Below, one piece after another: positions 56,501 to 64,000 of a stretch of DNA of 64,000 nt. Origin of the DNA: Rhodobacteraceae bacterium UBA1943 (GTDB lineage: Bacteria; Pseudomonadota; Alphaproteobacteria; Rhodobacterales; Rhodobacteraceae); NCBI GenBank assembly GCA_002336845.1, contig DDEX01000063.1, positions 61,003-125,002 of the forward strand, written 5' to 3'. The translations under genes and the position numbers were made by a program. Each line of letters begins with the position of its first letter. The stretch's first letter is position 1. The notes under the pieces are model-generated. The model was not told the DNA's origin. It saw only the letters and a list, made by a program, of their open reading frames with translations, and made no database searches.

Positions 56501-56959
56501 CTGGCGGCTCTGTCCTCTGACCACATCAGCAACCTGACGTCCGACCAGACCAAGGCCCTGAAGAGCGACCAGATCGTCGCCCTGACGGCAAAGCAGCTGG
56601 CCGGCCTCAACATCACCGACCTCGACACGGCCCAGGTAGCGGTTCTGACGGCAAAGCAGATCACCTCCCTGACCACGGCCCAGGTCGAAGCGCTCGACTC
56701 CAACCAGGTGGAAGCTCTGACCAGCGACCAGGTCAAGGCCCTCTCCGCCGCGGCCCTGGAAGTGATGAGCGCCGACGAGATCAAGACGTTCTCCACGGAC
56801 GATCTCGCCGCGATCAACGTCAACGCGGTGTCCGGCCTGTCGACCGAGGACCTCTCGGGCCTCAGCACCGCCCAGGCTCGCGCTCTGACCAGCCAGCAGA
56901 TGGCCGCGATGAACAGCGCACAGGTCGAAGCGATCATCGCAGCATACAACGCCGTCTAA
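53591..56959 (+). CDS. giant octapeptide-repeat protein with flagellin-like N-terminus
   Basis: A 1122-residue protein of unknown function. From residue 8 it is nearly all octapeptides with the pattern hydrophobic-[S/T/D]-x-x-[Q/E]-[V/I/L]-x-[A/G/S]. They build seven super-units of 133 residues (16 octads plus one 5-residue unit), from about residue 129. There is no Cys or Trp and almost no Pro, so the chain is probably a long regular solenoid or rod. No secretion signal is seen, but the first residues MTSIVTN mirror the MTSILTN start of the neighbouring flagellins. The ATG at 53591 follows AAGGG by seven bases; an earlier in-frame start lacks the pattern. It is followed by a terminator, a GT41 gene and glf. 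Confidence 0.85.
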   Translation: MTSIVTNLTVTQIRSLSSTAIQALNTEDMAALSKAQLAAFSSTQLNAFSSTNIAALDSTQLGAISVGAIAGLDPDLLAAVDSGRISGLTAKQVGALTSGQVAGLKTDHISALTSTQIAALGFDAFTTIDSDELKLFTSEEIGAISVRSIGGLDGGALAGLDSDQLRALTAKQVAALSTDHLAGLDSTQFGSLKSDQIVALTAKQLAGFDVSKLSTDQVAVLTAKQLTALTSDQVAAFSTDQLQALTSTQTKALGASALGTLDADELKLFTSDEIASISDKAISGLATDALTKLDSDQVKALTAKQLTALSSAHINSLTSDQTKALKSDQIVALTAKQLAGLNIADLDTAQVAVLTAKQITALTTDQIAALGSDQVEALTSTQVKSLSAAALATIDADELKLFSSDEIASISDKAIAGLATDALTKLDSDQIKALTAKQIAALSSDHVSNLTSDQTKALKSDQIVALTTKQLAGLNIADLDTAQVAVLTAKQITALTTTQLAALDSSQVEALTSTQVKSLSAAALATIDADELKLFSSDEIASISDKAISGLANDALTKLDSDQIKALTAKQIAALSSDHVSSLTSDQTKALKSDQIVALTAKQLAGLNIADLDTAQVAVLTAKQITTLTTTQLAALDSSQVEALTSTQVKSLSAAALATIDADELKLFSSDEIASISDKAMSGLATDALTKLDSDQIKALTAKQLAALTSEHMNSLTSDQTKALKSDQIVALTAKQLAGLNIADLDTAQVAVLTAKQITTLTTDQLAALDSSQVEALTSTQVKSLSAAALATIDADELKLFSSDEIASISDKAMSGLATDALTKLDSDQIKALTAKQLTALTSEHMNSLTSDQTKALKSDQIVALTAKQLAGLNIADLDTAQVAVLTAKQITALTTDQIAALGSDQVEALTSTQVQALSSAALATIDADELKLFSSTEIASISDKAIAGLANDALTKLDSDQIKALTAKQLAALSSDHISNLTSDQTKALKSDQIVALTAKQLAGLNITDLDTAQVAVLTAKQITSLTTAQVEALDSNQVEALTSDQVKALSAAALEVMSADEIKTFSTDDLAAINVNAVSGLSTEDLSGLSTAQARALTSQQMAAMNSAQVEAIIAAYNAV
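53975..56767 (+). repeat. seven tandem 399-bp repeats inside the octapeptide-repeat gene
   Basis: Unit starts at 53975, 54374, 54773, 55172, 55571, 55970 and 56369; each begins at the DADELKLF codons. The next start at 56768 is degenerate. Copy 1 is the most divergent; copies 2-7 are near-identical in DNA over long stretches, such as the segment encoding LKSDQIVALTAKQLAG. Copies 5 and 6 share AMSGLATDAL and SEHMNSL; copies 3 and 4 share SSDHVS. Confidence 0.95.
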
Positions 56960-56983
56960 TCCCGGCATCTCATCCCGACATCG

Positions 56984-57016
56984 GGCGGCGCGGTTCATAC
57001 CGCGCCGCCTTTTTCT
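56984..57016 (+). terminator. terminator of the repeat-protein gene
   Basis: GGCGGCGCGG/CCGCGCCGCC stem with a TTCATA loop followed by TTTTTCTTT. It separates the repeat-protein gene from the glycosyltransferase gene. Confidence 0.9.
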
Positions 57017-57139
57017 TTGCCGCCCCTGCCCGGCCAAGGGCAAGGCGACCAGCCCGACGCAAGTCAACTGCGCTAACAAGGCAGACGATCGCATTGCGAG
57101 TCGTTCAACCGCCCGGCCGAAAAGCCGTCTTGCCGCAGG

Positions 57140-59191
57140 ATGTCCATGACCGTCAGCACACCCATCGTTCCCGATCCGAATGCAGCGTTCGTCACCGTCC
57201 TGGTTCGTGCCCGCACGCAACAGCTTTCCCTTGCGGAACTGTTCCAGATTGCCGAGGGCATGTCCGCGGCCGGCCAGACAGCGCAGGCAATCGAAGTCTA
57301 CAAGACGTGGATCGCCTTCAACGATTCCAACCCGCTCCTGCATCTTGCCTATTTCAACTTCGCGGTCTCGCTTTCGAAATCCGGCGACATGGCGGGCACG
57401 CTGAATGCGCTGCGCGCCGCCCTGAAGATCAGCCCGGAATTCGGCCAGGCCCATGTCAATCTCGGCCGGGCGCTGGAAGATTGCGGACTGACAGGCCAGG
57501 CCGTGCTGCAGTGGCGCAGCTATGTCGATGCGACGGCAGGAGTCACGCCCGACAAGATCGCCCATCGTCTCATCGTGCTCCAGCATATCGGCCGCGTGCT
57601 CGAAAACGCCGGCAAGCTGGAGGATGCGGAAGCCGCGCTTTGGCAGGCCATGGAATTGCAGCCGCACCGCACAGAAGCCGCCCAGCACTGGATTTCGCTG
57701 CGCATGCGCCAGTGCAAATGGCCTATCATCAGCCCTTCCGCCCACATTACCAGCCGGCAGTTCATGGATGCGATGTCCTCCATGACGATCGCCTGCTACA
57801 CGGATGATCCGCTCTTCCATCTGGCAAAGGCCCATCGCTACTGCCATTCGGTCGTCGGCCGGCCGGATACGCGCGGCTTCGAACGCAAACCGGTTCGGCA
57901 GAAGTCGGGCACCGGCGAGCGCCTGCGCGTCGGCTATGTTTCTTCGGATCTGCGCCAGCACGCCGTCGGTTTCGCGCTCAGCGAAGTGCTAGAACTGCAC
58001 GACAAGTCGAAGGTCGAAATCTTCGCCTATTATTGCGGCGATCCGGCGCCGCACGATGCCACACAGGCCCGCATCAAACAGTCCGTCGATCACTGGCGCG
58101 ACGTCACCAAGCTCAGCGATCTCGACGCGGCAAAGCAGATCGTTGCCGACGAGATCGACGTGCTCATCGACGTCAACGGCTATACCAAACATGCCCGCAC
58201 GCAGATCTTCGCCTACAAGCCGGCGCCGGTCATCGTGAATTTCTGCGGCTATCCCGGCTCGATGGCCAGCCCCTTCCACCAGTACATGATCGCCGACGAC
58301 TATATCGTGCCGCCGGAAAACGAGCTGTATTATACGGAAAAGGTGCTGCGCATTCCCTGCAACCAGCCGGTGGACCGCAAGCGCGTGGTCAATCCGCGCC
58401 CGACGCGCGCCTCCGTCGGCCTGCCGGAAGACGCGTTCGTCTTCGCCAGCTTCAACGGCATGCAGAAGATTTCCGCGACCTGCTTTGCCCGCTGGATGGC
58501 TATCCTGCTCGCGACCCCGGGCAGCGTGCTGTGGCTTCTGGTCGGCGACGACAGCGTCAACGAACGCGTCAAGCAGATGGCCGAGCAGACCGGCGTTTCC
58601 GCCGACCGTCTGATCTTCGCCGGCAAGACGCAGAACCCGGACCATCTGGCTCGCATCGGCCTTGCCGATCTGTTCCTCGACACCTTCCCCTACGGCGCGC
58701 ATTCCACCGCCGCCGACGCCATCACTCAAGGGTTGCCGGTGCTGACCGTGCCGGGCAAGAGCTTCGCTTCGCGCTTCTGCGCCAGCATCGTCTCGGCCGC
58801 CGGCATTCCCGAGCTCATCTGCGACGGCCCGGACGACTATGTGCGCAAGGCCGTTTCCTTCGCAAGGAACCCCGAAAGCCTCGCCGCCATCCGTCAATCG
58901 CTGCAGGACCAGCGCGAGACCTGCGCGCTACGCGACACAGACGGTCTTGTTCGCCGGCTGGAGGAATTGTACTGGCAGATGCAGGGTGAAGCCGAGCGCG
59001 GCGAAACGCCCGTGCCGGACCTGCGCAATCTCGGCATCTATTACGAGATCGGTGCGGAGCTTGCCGCGGCCGGCATCGAGTTCGAGGATGAGCAGGCCTA
59101 TCGCCAGCGTTACCTCAAGGAGCTCGAAGGCCTGAACGACTATTCGCCGCTTTCGCCCGATGCTCGTCTCTGGACGGGAACGGCCGGCTGA
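57140..59191 (+). CDS. TPR/GT41 glycosyltransferase (O-GlcNAc-transferase-like)
   Basis: A 683-residue protein: TPR-type repeats in residues 30-190 (for example ALRAALKISPEFGQAHVNLG and LEDAEAALWQAMELQPH) and a GT41 catalytic region from about 260 on. Family motifs are VGYVSSDLRQHAVGFAL (catalytic His region), FASFNGMQKISATCFARWM, DRLIFAGKTQNPDHLA and LFLDTFPYGAHSTAADA with GLPVLTVPGKSFASRF. GT41 enzymes add sugars to Ser/Thr, and bacterial members glycosylate flagellin or adhesins. It sits between the repeat-protein gene and glf within the flagellin cluster. Donor sugar unknown. Confidence 0.88.
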   Translation: MSMTVSTPIVPDPNAAFVTVLVRARTQQLSLAELFQIAEGMSAAGQTAQAIEVYKTWIAFNDSNPLLHLAYFNFAVSLSKSGDMAGTLNALRAALKISPEFGQAHVNLGRALEDCGLTGQAVLQWRSYVDATAGVTPDKIAHRLIVLQHIGRVLENAGKLEDAEAALWQAMELQPHRTEAAQHWISLRMRQCKWPIISPSAHITSRQFMDAMSSMTIACYTDDPLFHLAKAHRYCHSVVGRPDTRGFERKPVRQKSGTGERLRVGYVSSDLRQHAVGFALSEVLELHDKSKVEIFAYYCGDPAPHDATQARIKQSVDHWRDVTKLSDLDAAKQIVADEIDVLIDVNGYTKHARTQIFAYKPAPVIVNFCGYPGSMASPFHQYMIADDYIVPPENELYYTEKVLRIPCNQPVDRKRVVNPRPTRASVGLPEDAFVFASFNGMQKISATCFARWMAILLATPGSVLWLLVGDDSVNERVKQMAEQTGVSADRLIFAGKTQNPDHLARIGLADLFLDTFPYGAHSTAADAITQGLPVLTVPGKSFASRFCASIVSAAGIPELICDGPDDYVRKAVSFARNPESLAAIRQSLQDQRETCALRDTDGLVRRLEELYWQMQGEAERGETPVPDLRNLGIYYEIGAELAAAGIEFEDEQAYRQRYLKELEGLNDYSPLSPDARLWTGTAG

Positions 59192-59225
59192 TTCGCTGGT
59201 CGCCTAGAATGCAGGGTTGAAGAGC

Positions 59226-60383
59226 ATGAGCACGAAGGAAAACATCCTCATCGTCGGCGCCGGGCTTTCCGGCGCGGTCATCGGGCGTGAGCTCGCACAG
59301 GAAGGCTACCGGGTCGACATCCTCGATTCGAGGGACCATATCGGCGGCAATTGCCATACGGTGCGCGACGAAGCGACCGGCGTGATGGTGCATGTGTATG
59401 GCCCGCATATCTTCCATACCGACGATGCCGAGGTCTGGGATTACGTGAACGGTTTCACGACCTTCATGCCCTACAAGAACCGGGTGAAGGCGACGAGCGG
59501 CGGACAGGTCTATTCGCTGCCGATCAACCTGCATACGATCAACCAGTTCTTCGGCAAGACCTTCCGTCCCGACGAGGCTCGCGCCTTCCTTGAGGAACAG
59601 GCCGACAAGACGATCACCGATCCCCAGACCTTCGAGGAACAGGCGCTGCGCTTTGTCGGCCGCGACCTCTACGAAGCGTTCTTCAAGGGCTATACGCAGA
59701 AACAGTGGGGCTGCTCGCCGACCGAGCTGCCGGCATCGATCCTCAAGCGCCTGCCCGTACGCTTCAACTACGAGGACAACTATTTCTTCCATAAATTCCA
59801 GGGCATGCCGGAAAACGGCTATACCGAGATGATCGAGCACATCCTCGACCACCCCGGTATAGCGGTTACCCTGGAGACGGATTTCAGCCGCGACCGGACA
59901 GAAGGCTACAGCCACGTCTTCTATTCGGGCCCGCTCGATGGCTATTTCGATCACGAATACGGCCGGCTCGGCTACCGTACGCTCGACTTCGAGCGCTTCA
60001 CCTATGAGGGCGACTACCAGGGCTGTGCCGTCATGAACTACGGGGACGCGGCCGTTCCCTATACGCGCATCACCGAGCACAAGCATTTCTCGCCCTGGGA
60101 AGACCCGAAGGGTTCGGTCTGCTACCGGGAGTTCTCGCGGACCTGCGGCCCCGAAGACATCCCCTATTACCCGATCCGCCTCGTCGAGGAAAAAGCGCAG
60201 CTCGCCGACTATGTGGCGCGCGCCGGCCGGGAGAAGAACATCACCTTCGTCGGACGCCTCGGCACCTACCGCTATCTCGACATGGACGTGACCATCCGCG
60301 AGGCGCTCGATACCGCCCGCCTCTATCTTTCCCGCAAGCACGAAGGTGCGGAGATGCCGGCGTTCCTGCATCCGCCGCTCTGA
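59226..60383 (+). CDS. glf: UDP-galactopyranose mutase
   Basis: A 385-residue flavoenzyme that converts UDP-galactopyranose to UDP-galactofuranose. The FAD site ILIVGAGLSGAVIGRELA, HIGGNCHT, YGPHIFHTDD and the active-site segments GYTQKQWGCSP and TFVGRLGTYRYLDMDV are all present. The ATG at 59226 is chosen over an upstream TTG. It starts 34 bases after the GT41 gene on the same strand and is probably in one transcript. It may supply a Galf donor for glycosylation, or serve surface polysaccharides. Confidence 0.93.
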   Translation: MSTKENILIVGAGLSGAVIGRELAQEGYRVDILDSRDHIGGNCHTVRDEATGVMVHVYGPHIFHTDDAEVWDYVNGFTTFMPYKNRVKATSGGQVYSLPINLHTINQFFGKTFRPDEARAFLEEQADKTITDPQTFEEQALRFVGRDLYEAFFKGYTQKQWGCSPTELPASILKRLPVRFNYEDNYFFHKFQGMPENGYTEMIEHILDHPGIAVTLETDFSRDRTEGYSHVFYSGPLDGYFDHEYGRLGYRTLDFERFTYEGDYQGCAVMNYGDAAVPYTRITEHKHFSPWEDPKGSVCYREFSRTCGPEDIPYYPIRLVEEKAQLADYVARAGREKNITFVGRLGTYRYLDMDVTIREALDTARLYLSRKHEGAEMPAFLHPPL

Positions 60384-60443
60384 GTGGTTCGTTATCGGGA
60401 CGTTTCGGCAGAAAGCATCTGCCGGACCTGCACCAGAAACGCG

Positions 60444-60467
60444 AAGGCCCCGGAAAAACCGGGGCCT
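60444..60467. terminator. hairpin between glf and flagellin
   Basis: AAGGCCCCGG/CCGGGGCCTT with an AAAAA loop, shared by the two convergent genes. Confidence 0.75.
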
Positions 60468-60504
60468 TGCGAAACCTTTGAAGGATTTGGATCCCGCCTT
60501 CCGA

Positions 60505-61485
60505 TTAACGGAAGAGCGTGAGGATGCCTTCTGCGGAGGAGTTGGCGATCGAGAGCGACTGGATGCCAAGCTGCTGCTGCGTCTGAAGGGCCTTCAGGCG
60601 GGTGGATTCTTCGTTCATGTCGGCGTCGACGAGGCGGCCGATACCGCTGTCGATGGCGTCGCTCAGCTTGTTGGCGAAGTCCTCCTGCAGGTCGATGCGC
60701 ATGGAGATCGAGCCGAGCTGCGATGCAGCCTTCGTCATGAGCTGGATCGCGGCTTCCGTCAGGTTCAGGGCTTCGGCCATTTCGGCGTCGCCGAAGGTCG
60801 AGATATCGAGCGTCACGACCGTGTCGGTGATGGTGTAGGTGTTACCGGTCGCGTCGATGTCGTCACCAGCCGTACCGAGGATACCGCCAGCGCTCTGCGT
60901 GTGGTCGGTCGTGTCGACGGTGCCGAACAGAACGTTCTGGCTGTCGGCGGTCAATTCATCGAGCGTGTAGGTCGTGGTGTTGACCTTGACCGTGCCGGAA
61001 GCATCACGGACGAAGCCCGAAACGATCGTCTTTTCAGCCGGGACCGGCGGGGTGGCGGCGCCTGCAGCGACGCTGTCGAATACCAGCCAGTTCTGGCCGT
61101 TGAAGGCAGCGCCGGAGGCGATCGAGACGAGCTGCTGCTGGAGCTGCGTGATTTCTTCCTGAACCTTGGCCTTGTCGACACCCTGTTCGGTAGCCGCCGT
61201 GACCTTCTTCTTCATTTCCTTCACGACGTCGATGGCGGCTTCCATACCGGCATAGGCGGTATCGACCTTCGCGGCGCCGAGGCCGAGTGCGTCCTGAACG
61301 GCAGAGAGAGCCATGTTGTCGGAGCGCATGGTGGTCGCGATCGACCAGTAAGCGGCGTTGTCCGAGGCTTCGCCGACGCGCATGCCGGAGGATACGCGGC
61401 CCTGCGTGGTTTCCATGTCGTTGCCGATGGTGCGCAGGGTCTGGAGAGCGGACATTGCCGCGACGTTGGTCAGAATGCTGGTCAT
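60505..61485 (-). CDS. flagellin
   Basis: A 326-residue flagellin with the conserved ends: MTSILTNVAAMSALQTLRTI and YWSIATTMRSDNMALS at the N-terminus, ADMNEESTRLKALQTQQQLG and SAEGILTLFR at the C-terminus. The middle (about 120-230) has little in common with the other two flagellins and is rich in Thr, Asp and Val. It is the largest of the three. The start is set by the MTSILTN motif. Confidence 0.95.
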   Translation of the reverse strand: MTSILTNVAAMSALQTLRTIGNDMETTQGRVSSGMRVGEASDNAAYWSIATTMRSDNMALSAVQDALGLGAAKVDTAYAGMEAAIDVVKEMKKKVTAATEQGVDKAKVQEEITQLQQQLVSIASGAAFNGQNWLVFDSVAAGAATPPVPAEKTIVSGFVRDASGTVKVNTTTYTLDELTADSQNVLFGTVDTTDHTQSAGGILGTAGDDIDATGNTYTITDTVVTLDISTFGDAEMAEALNLTEAAIQLMTKAASQLGSISMRIDLQEDFANKLSDAIDSGIGRLVDADMNEESTRLKALQTQQQLGIQSLSIANSSAEGILTLFR

Positions 61486-61654
61486 GAGATGCGTGCCCCT
61501 TGAATGGCTGACTGAGGAGGGCATTCCGGATGTGGCCGGGGAACGGTGGTCAGCATCATGCCTGCTAACCGGTTAAGTTTCTTGGTTAACCCACCGTTTC
61601 GATGGCCTAAGAAAACCGCAATAAAGTTAAGGAAGTCTTTAACGGGTAAAAAAA

Positions 61655-61695
61655 ACGCAAAAAGGCCGCGCCCGTTTCCGGACGCGGCCTTTTCG
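61655..61695 (-). terminator. terminator of the right-hand flagellin gene
   Basis: On the minus strand AAAAGGCCGCG/CGCGGCCTTTTT hairpin, then GCGTTTTTTTTACC. A strong rho-independent signal 45 bases after the stop codon. Confidence 0.9.
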
Positions 61696-61740
61696 TGGGG
61701 TCTGGCGGGGTCAGCCTTCCCGCCGTCTCCCGTCGTTCTA

Positions 61741-62622
61741 TTAGCGGAACAGCGAGAGGATGTTCTGCGAGTTGGAGTTCGCGATCGACAGCGACTGGAT
61801 AGCGAGCTGCTGCTGGGTCTGCAGCGCCTTCAGGCGGGTCGATTCCTCGTTCATGTCGGCGTCGACCAGACGGCCGATACCCTTGTCGAGGGCGTCGGAC
61901 AGCTTGGAAGCGAAGTCTTCCTGCAGGCCGATACGCATGGACAGCGAACCGAGGGTCGAACCGACTTCCTGCGTCTTGGCCAGGTTGTCTTCCACGTCGT
62001 CGAGGAAGCCGGCAACTTCAGCGTCGGTGCTCGCAGCGGTCAGGTCGATGGCGAGGATTTCCGTGAGAAGGCCGCCGTCTGCGACTTCGCCCGTGGAGGA
62101 GTCGTAGGCGCCGAAGAGCGAGTTTGCGGCAGCATCGTAGGAAGCGGTCGTTACCTTGACCGTGCCGTCGGAACCGCGCGTGAAGCCGGTGACGACAGTT
62201 GCTTCGGCAGAGCCGCCGGCCAGCCAGTTTTCGCCGTTGAAGGCAGCGCTGGCGCCGATGGAGCGCAGCTGGTCCTGAAGCTGGGAGATTTCCTCGCCGA
62301 CCTTGGCGCGGTCAACGCCCTGCTCGGTCGCGGTAACCAGCTTCTTCTTGATTTCCTTGATGACGTCGATCGAAGCTTCGACACCCGAATAGGCTACGTC
62401 GACCTTTGCGGCGCCGAGACCGAGAGCGTCTTCGATGGCGGACATGGCAGCATTGTCGGAGCGCATGGTGGTCGCAATCGACCAGTAAGCGGCGTTGTCC
62501 GCTGCGGAGCTGACGCGCTGACCCGACGAAACGCGGTTCTGCGTCGTTTCCATGTCGTTGTTGATGGTGCGCAGCGTCTGGAGTGCTGCCAGGGCGGAGG
62601 TGTTGGTCAGAATGCTCGACAT
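61741..62622 (-). CDS. flagellin (short form)
   Basis: A 293-residue flagellin, the shortest of the three because the central variable domain is reduced. N-terminus MSSILTNTSALAALQTLRTI with YWSIATTMRSDNAAMS, and C-terminus ADMNEESTRLKALQTQQQLA with SQNILSLFR. It ends in a strong terminator and lies about 120 bases after the end of the upstream intergenic region to fliP. Confidence 0.95.
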   Translation of the reverse strand: MSSILTNTSALAALQTLRTINNDMETTQNRVSSGQRVSSAADNAAYWSIATTMRSDNAAMSAIEDALGLGAAKVDVAYSGVEASIDVIKEIKKKLVTATEQGVDRAKVGEEISQLQDQLRSIGASAAFNGENWLAGGSAEATVVTGFTRGSDGTVKVTTASYDAAANSLFGAYDSSTGEVADGGLLTEILAIDLTAASTDAEVAGFLDDVEDNLAKTQEVGSTLGSLSMRIGLQEDFASKLSDALDKGIGRLVDADMNEESTRLKALQTQQQLAIQSLSIANSNSQNILSLFR

Positions 62623-62860
62623 TTCTAGTTGTCCCTTTGAACGAAATACTGGTGGGGACATACCGGACTGAAAACTTACCGGTTACGGCGGTTCGGCTTC
62701 ATGCCAACTCGGTTTCTCCAGACATCCAGAGGGATACCAAACCCGTCGTGTGGAGCTCAAATTCGCAGCCATTCCTTGCCAACTTCTTAAATCGGACAGG
62801 GGCATTCAACCCACTGAAAAACAGGGTGAACGACGGGTAAAGCGGTATGGTTAAGAGGGT

Positions 62861-63607
62861 CTAACTGAAGGACCGAACAAGGCTGCCGACAAGCAGATTC
62901 CAGCCGTCGATAAGCACGAAGAACAGGATCTTGAAGGGCAGCGAAATCGAGGTCGGCGGCAGCATCATCATGCCCATGGCCATGGTGATGGTGGCGACAA
63001 TCAGGTCGATGACGAGAAAGGGCAGAACGACGAGGAAGCCGATCTCGAAGCCGCGCCGTATTTCCGAAATCATGAAGGCGGGAATGACGACGCGCAGATC
63101 CGCGACATCGCCTTCGACGACCTTCTGACCGCGCTCCTCGGCAAGCGATATGAACAGCTCGATGTCCTTGTCGCGGGTGTTGGCGACCATGAATTCACGG
63201 AAGGGCTGGGCGATACGCTTGGCCGCCTCGGTCTCGTCGATCTGGTTGGCGATCAGCGGCTCGACGCCGTTCTGCCAGGCGCGGTCGAAGGTCGGCGCCA
63301 TGACGTAGAACGTCATGAACATCGCCAGCGACACGAGGATCATGTTGGACGGGGTGGTCGCAAGGCCCATGCCGGAGCGCAGGATCGAGAAGGCGATGAC
63401 GAAGCGCGGAAAGCTCGTCACCATGATCAGGATGCCGGGGGCGACTGAAAGGACGGTGAGCAGCCCGAAGGTGCGGATGATCCAGGACGCGGCGGACCCG
63501 TCGATAGGCGCATTGAGAATGTTGCCCGGCAGCTGAAGCTGCTGCTGGGCGTAGGCCATACCGGTCATCGCCATCATGGCGACGAAGGTCAGAAGGGGTC
63601 GAATCAT
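62861..63607 (-). CDS. fliP: flagellar export gate protein FliP
   Basis: A 248-residue protein with a signal peptide-like start (MIRPLLTFVAMMAMTGMAYAQ) and four membrane segments. Diagnostic blocks are VTSFPRFVIAFSILRSGMGL, LVSLAMFMTFYVMAP and VVIPAFMISEIRRGFEIGF with LPPTSISLPFKILFFVLIDGW. Its start overlaps the fliL stop by four bases. It forms the gate with FliQ and FliR, which are encoded 22 kb to the left. Confidence 0.97.
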   Translation of the reverse strand: MIRPLLTFVAMMAMTGMAYAQQQLQLPGNILNAPIDGSAASWIIRTFGLLTVLSVAPGILIMVTSFPRFVIAFSILRSGMGLATTPSNMILVSLAMFMTFYVMAPTFDRAWQNGVEPLIANQIDETEAAKRIAQPFREFMVANTRDKDIELFISLAEERGQKVVEGDVADLRVVIPAFMISEIRRGFEIGFLVVLPFLVIDLIVATITMAMGMMMLPPTSISLPFKILFFVLIDGWNLLVGSLVRSFS

Positions 63608-64000
63608 TCGATCACAAAGGTCCGGAACATGACGTTGGTTACGCGCCCTTCGGACCTGAGGTCAACCCGCTCCTGCAGGTCTTCCCGGAGATATTGGAAG
63701 CCACGCGGTCCCTGCACCTGCTGGAGCGAGACCGTGCGCATATAGGCCATGATATCCTGGTGGATTTCCTCGGCGAGCTTGACGTCAGGCGCGCCCTTGA
63801 ACATCAGCGCGACTTCGAGGCGCACACGGTTTTCCGAGGGATAAGCGAGGTTGCTGGTGATCGGATCGAGCAGCACGATGCCGTTCGCCGCCGTGGCGAT
63901 GTGCGGCACGTCCTCGCCCGCTTCGCCCTTGCCGGCTTCGCCGTGGCCGCCCGCGGCGGGTTCGGCCTTGGCCGCTTCCTCCGCCGGCTTTTCGGCCGGC
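63604..64000 (-). CDS. fliL: flagellar basal-body protein FliL (cut at the window edge)
   Basis: The C-terminal 131 codons are in the window; the start and N-terminal membrane segment are beyond the right edge. The visible part begins with a Pro/Ala/Glu/Lys/Gly-rich linker and continues with LDPITSNLAYPSENRVRLEVALMFKG, typical of the FliL stomatin-like domain, ending GRVTNVMFRTFVIE. FliL sits around the stator in the periplasm. It is translationally coupled to fliP by an ATGA overlap. Confidence 0.88.
   Translation of the reverse strand, partial: PAEKPAEEAAKAEPAAGGHGEAGKGEAGEDVPHIATAANGIVLLDPITSNLAYPSENRVRLEVALMFKGAPDVKLAEEIHQDIMAYMRTVSLQQVQGPRGFQYLREDLQERVDLRSEGRVTNVMFRTFVIE

Noticed and set aside
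53975..56767. CRISPR array
   Set aside because: The units are 399 bp, in frame and part of one coding sequence, with no short repeat-spacer pattern.
54473..57961. 1162-codon open frame on the minus strand opposite the repeat gene
   Set aside because: It is the mirror of the 399-bp units and of the GT41 gene start; its residue pattern (VGGEQLQ-type repeats) is a by-product of the repeated codons, and it has no ribosome-binding site or family match.

Overview
The window reads as two different alphaproteobacterial genomes joined inside one gene. Positions 1 to about 22.9 kb look like Rhodobacteraceae: fabD-fabG-acpP, rpsF-rpsR-rplI, tig with a tRNA-Leu, a single-cysteine DksA, a MoxR/DUF2927/VWA cluster and a Hint-domain protein, with codon use rich in GGG, GCG and CTG. 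Positions from about 23.1 kb to the end look like Rhizobiaceae: edd next to the agl alpha-glucoside operon, a rhizobial palindromic repeat, and the flagellar block ftcR-flgE-flgK-flgL-flaF-flbT-flgD-fliQ-flhA-fliR plus motB-motC-fliK and flagellins. The changeover lies within edd (22468-24285), in a stretch that is very conserved between the two families. A chimeric assembly is the simplest explanation; a natural recombinant cannot be excluded from sequence alone.

Left part. Two overlapping ureohydrolase genes (1-1195) are followed by fatty-acid synthesis genes (1532-3647), a PACE-type efflux protein, the ribosomal protein operon (4514-5787), a DMT transporter, trigger factor and tRNA-Leu(UAG), a degenerate Hint-domain protein, a flavin monooxygenase and dksA. 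The run 10872-16835 is all on the plus strand: MoxR ATPase, DUF2927 lipoprotein, a 55-residue membrane protein, a VWA/CoxE-like protein, a Rieske oxygenase and an M48 peptidase. Then come a PIN protein, an RlmI-type methyltransferase, a lipoprotein and a large exported TPR-CHAT putative peptidase on the minus strand.

Centre. edd is preceded by a perfect LacI-type palindrome. To its right are a PilZ-like protein and aglK-A-G-F-E (minus), divergent from the LacI-type repressor aglR, with three related palindromes in the divergent intergenic region. Imported alpha-glucosides would be split to glucose and fed into the Entner-Doudoroff pathway served by edd. folD and a WecG-type glycosyltransferase follow.

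Right part. 35-64 kb is flagellar. The minus-strand block runs from the transcription factor ftcR through hook, junction, export-gate and regulator genes to three small accessory proteins. A second minus-strand block holds a FliH-like protein, motB, motC, fliK and a lytic transglycosylase. Three flagellin genes (51960-52919, 60505-61485, 61741-62622) are interrupted by a plus-strand cassette: a 1122-residue protein made almost wholly of octapeptide repeats in seven 399-bp units, a TPR/GT41 (O-GlcNAc-transferase-like) glycosyltransferase, and UDP-galactopyranose mutase. The repeat protein starts with a flagellin-like N-terminus. This cassette is the best candidate for an undescribed system: a flagellum-exported, Ser/Thr-rich repeat protein and/or flagellin modified by a dedicated glycosyltransferase. 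fliP and a partial fliL close the window.
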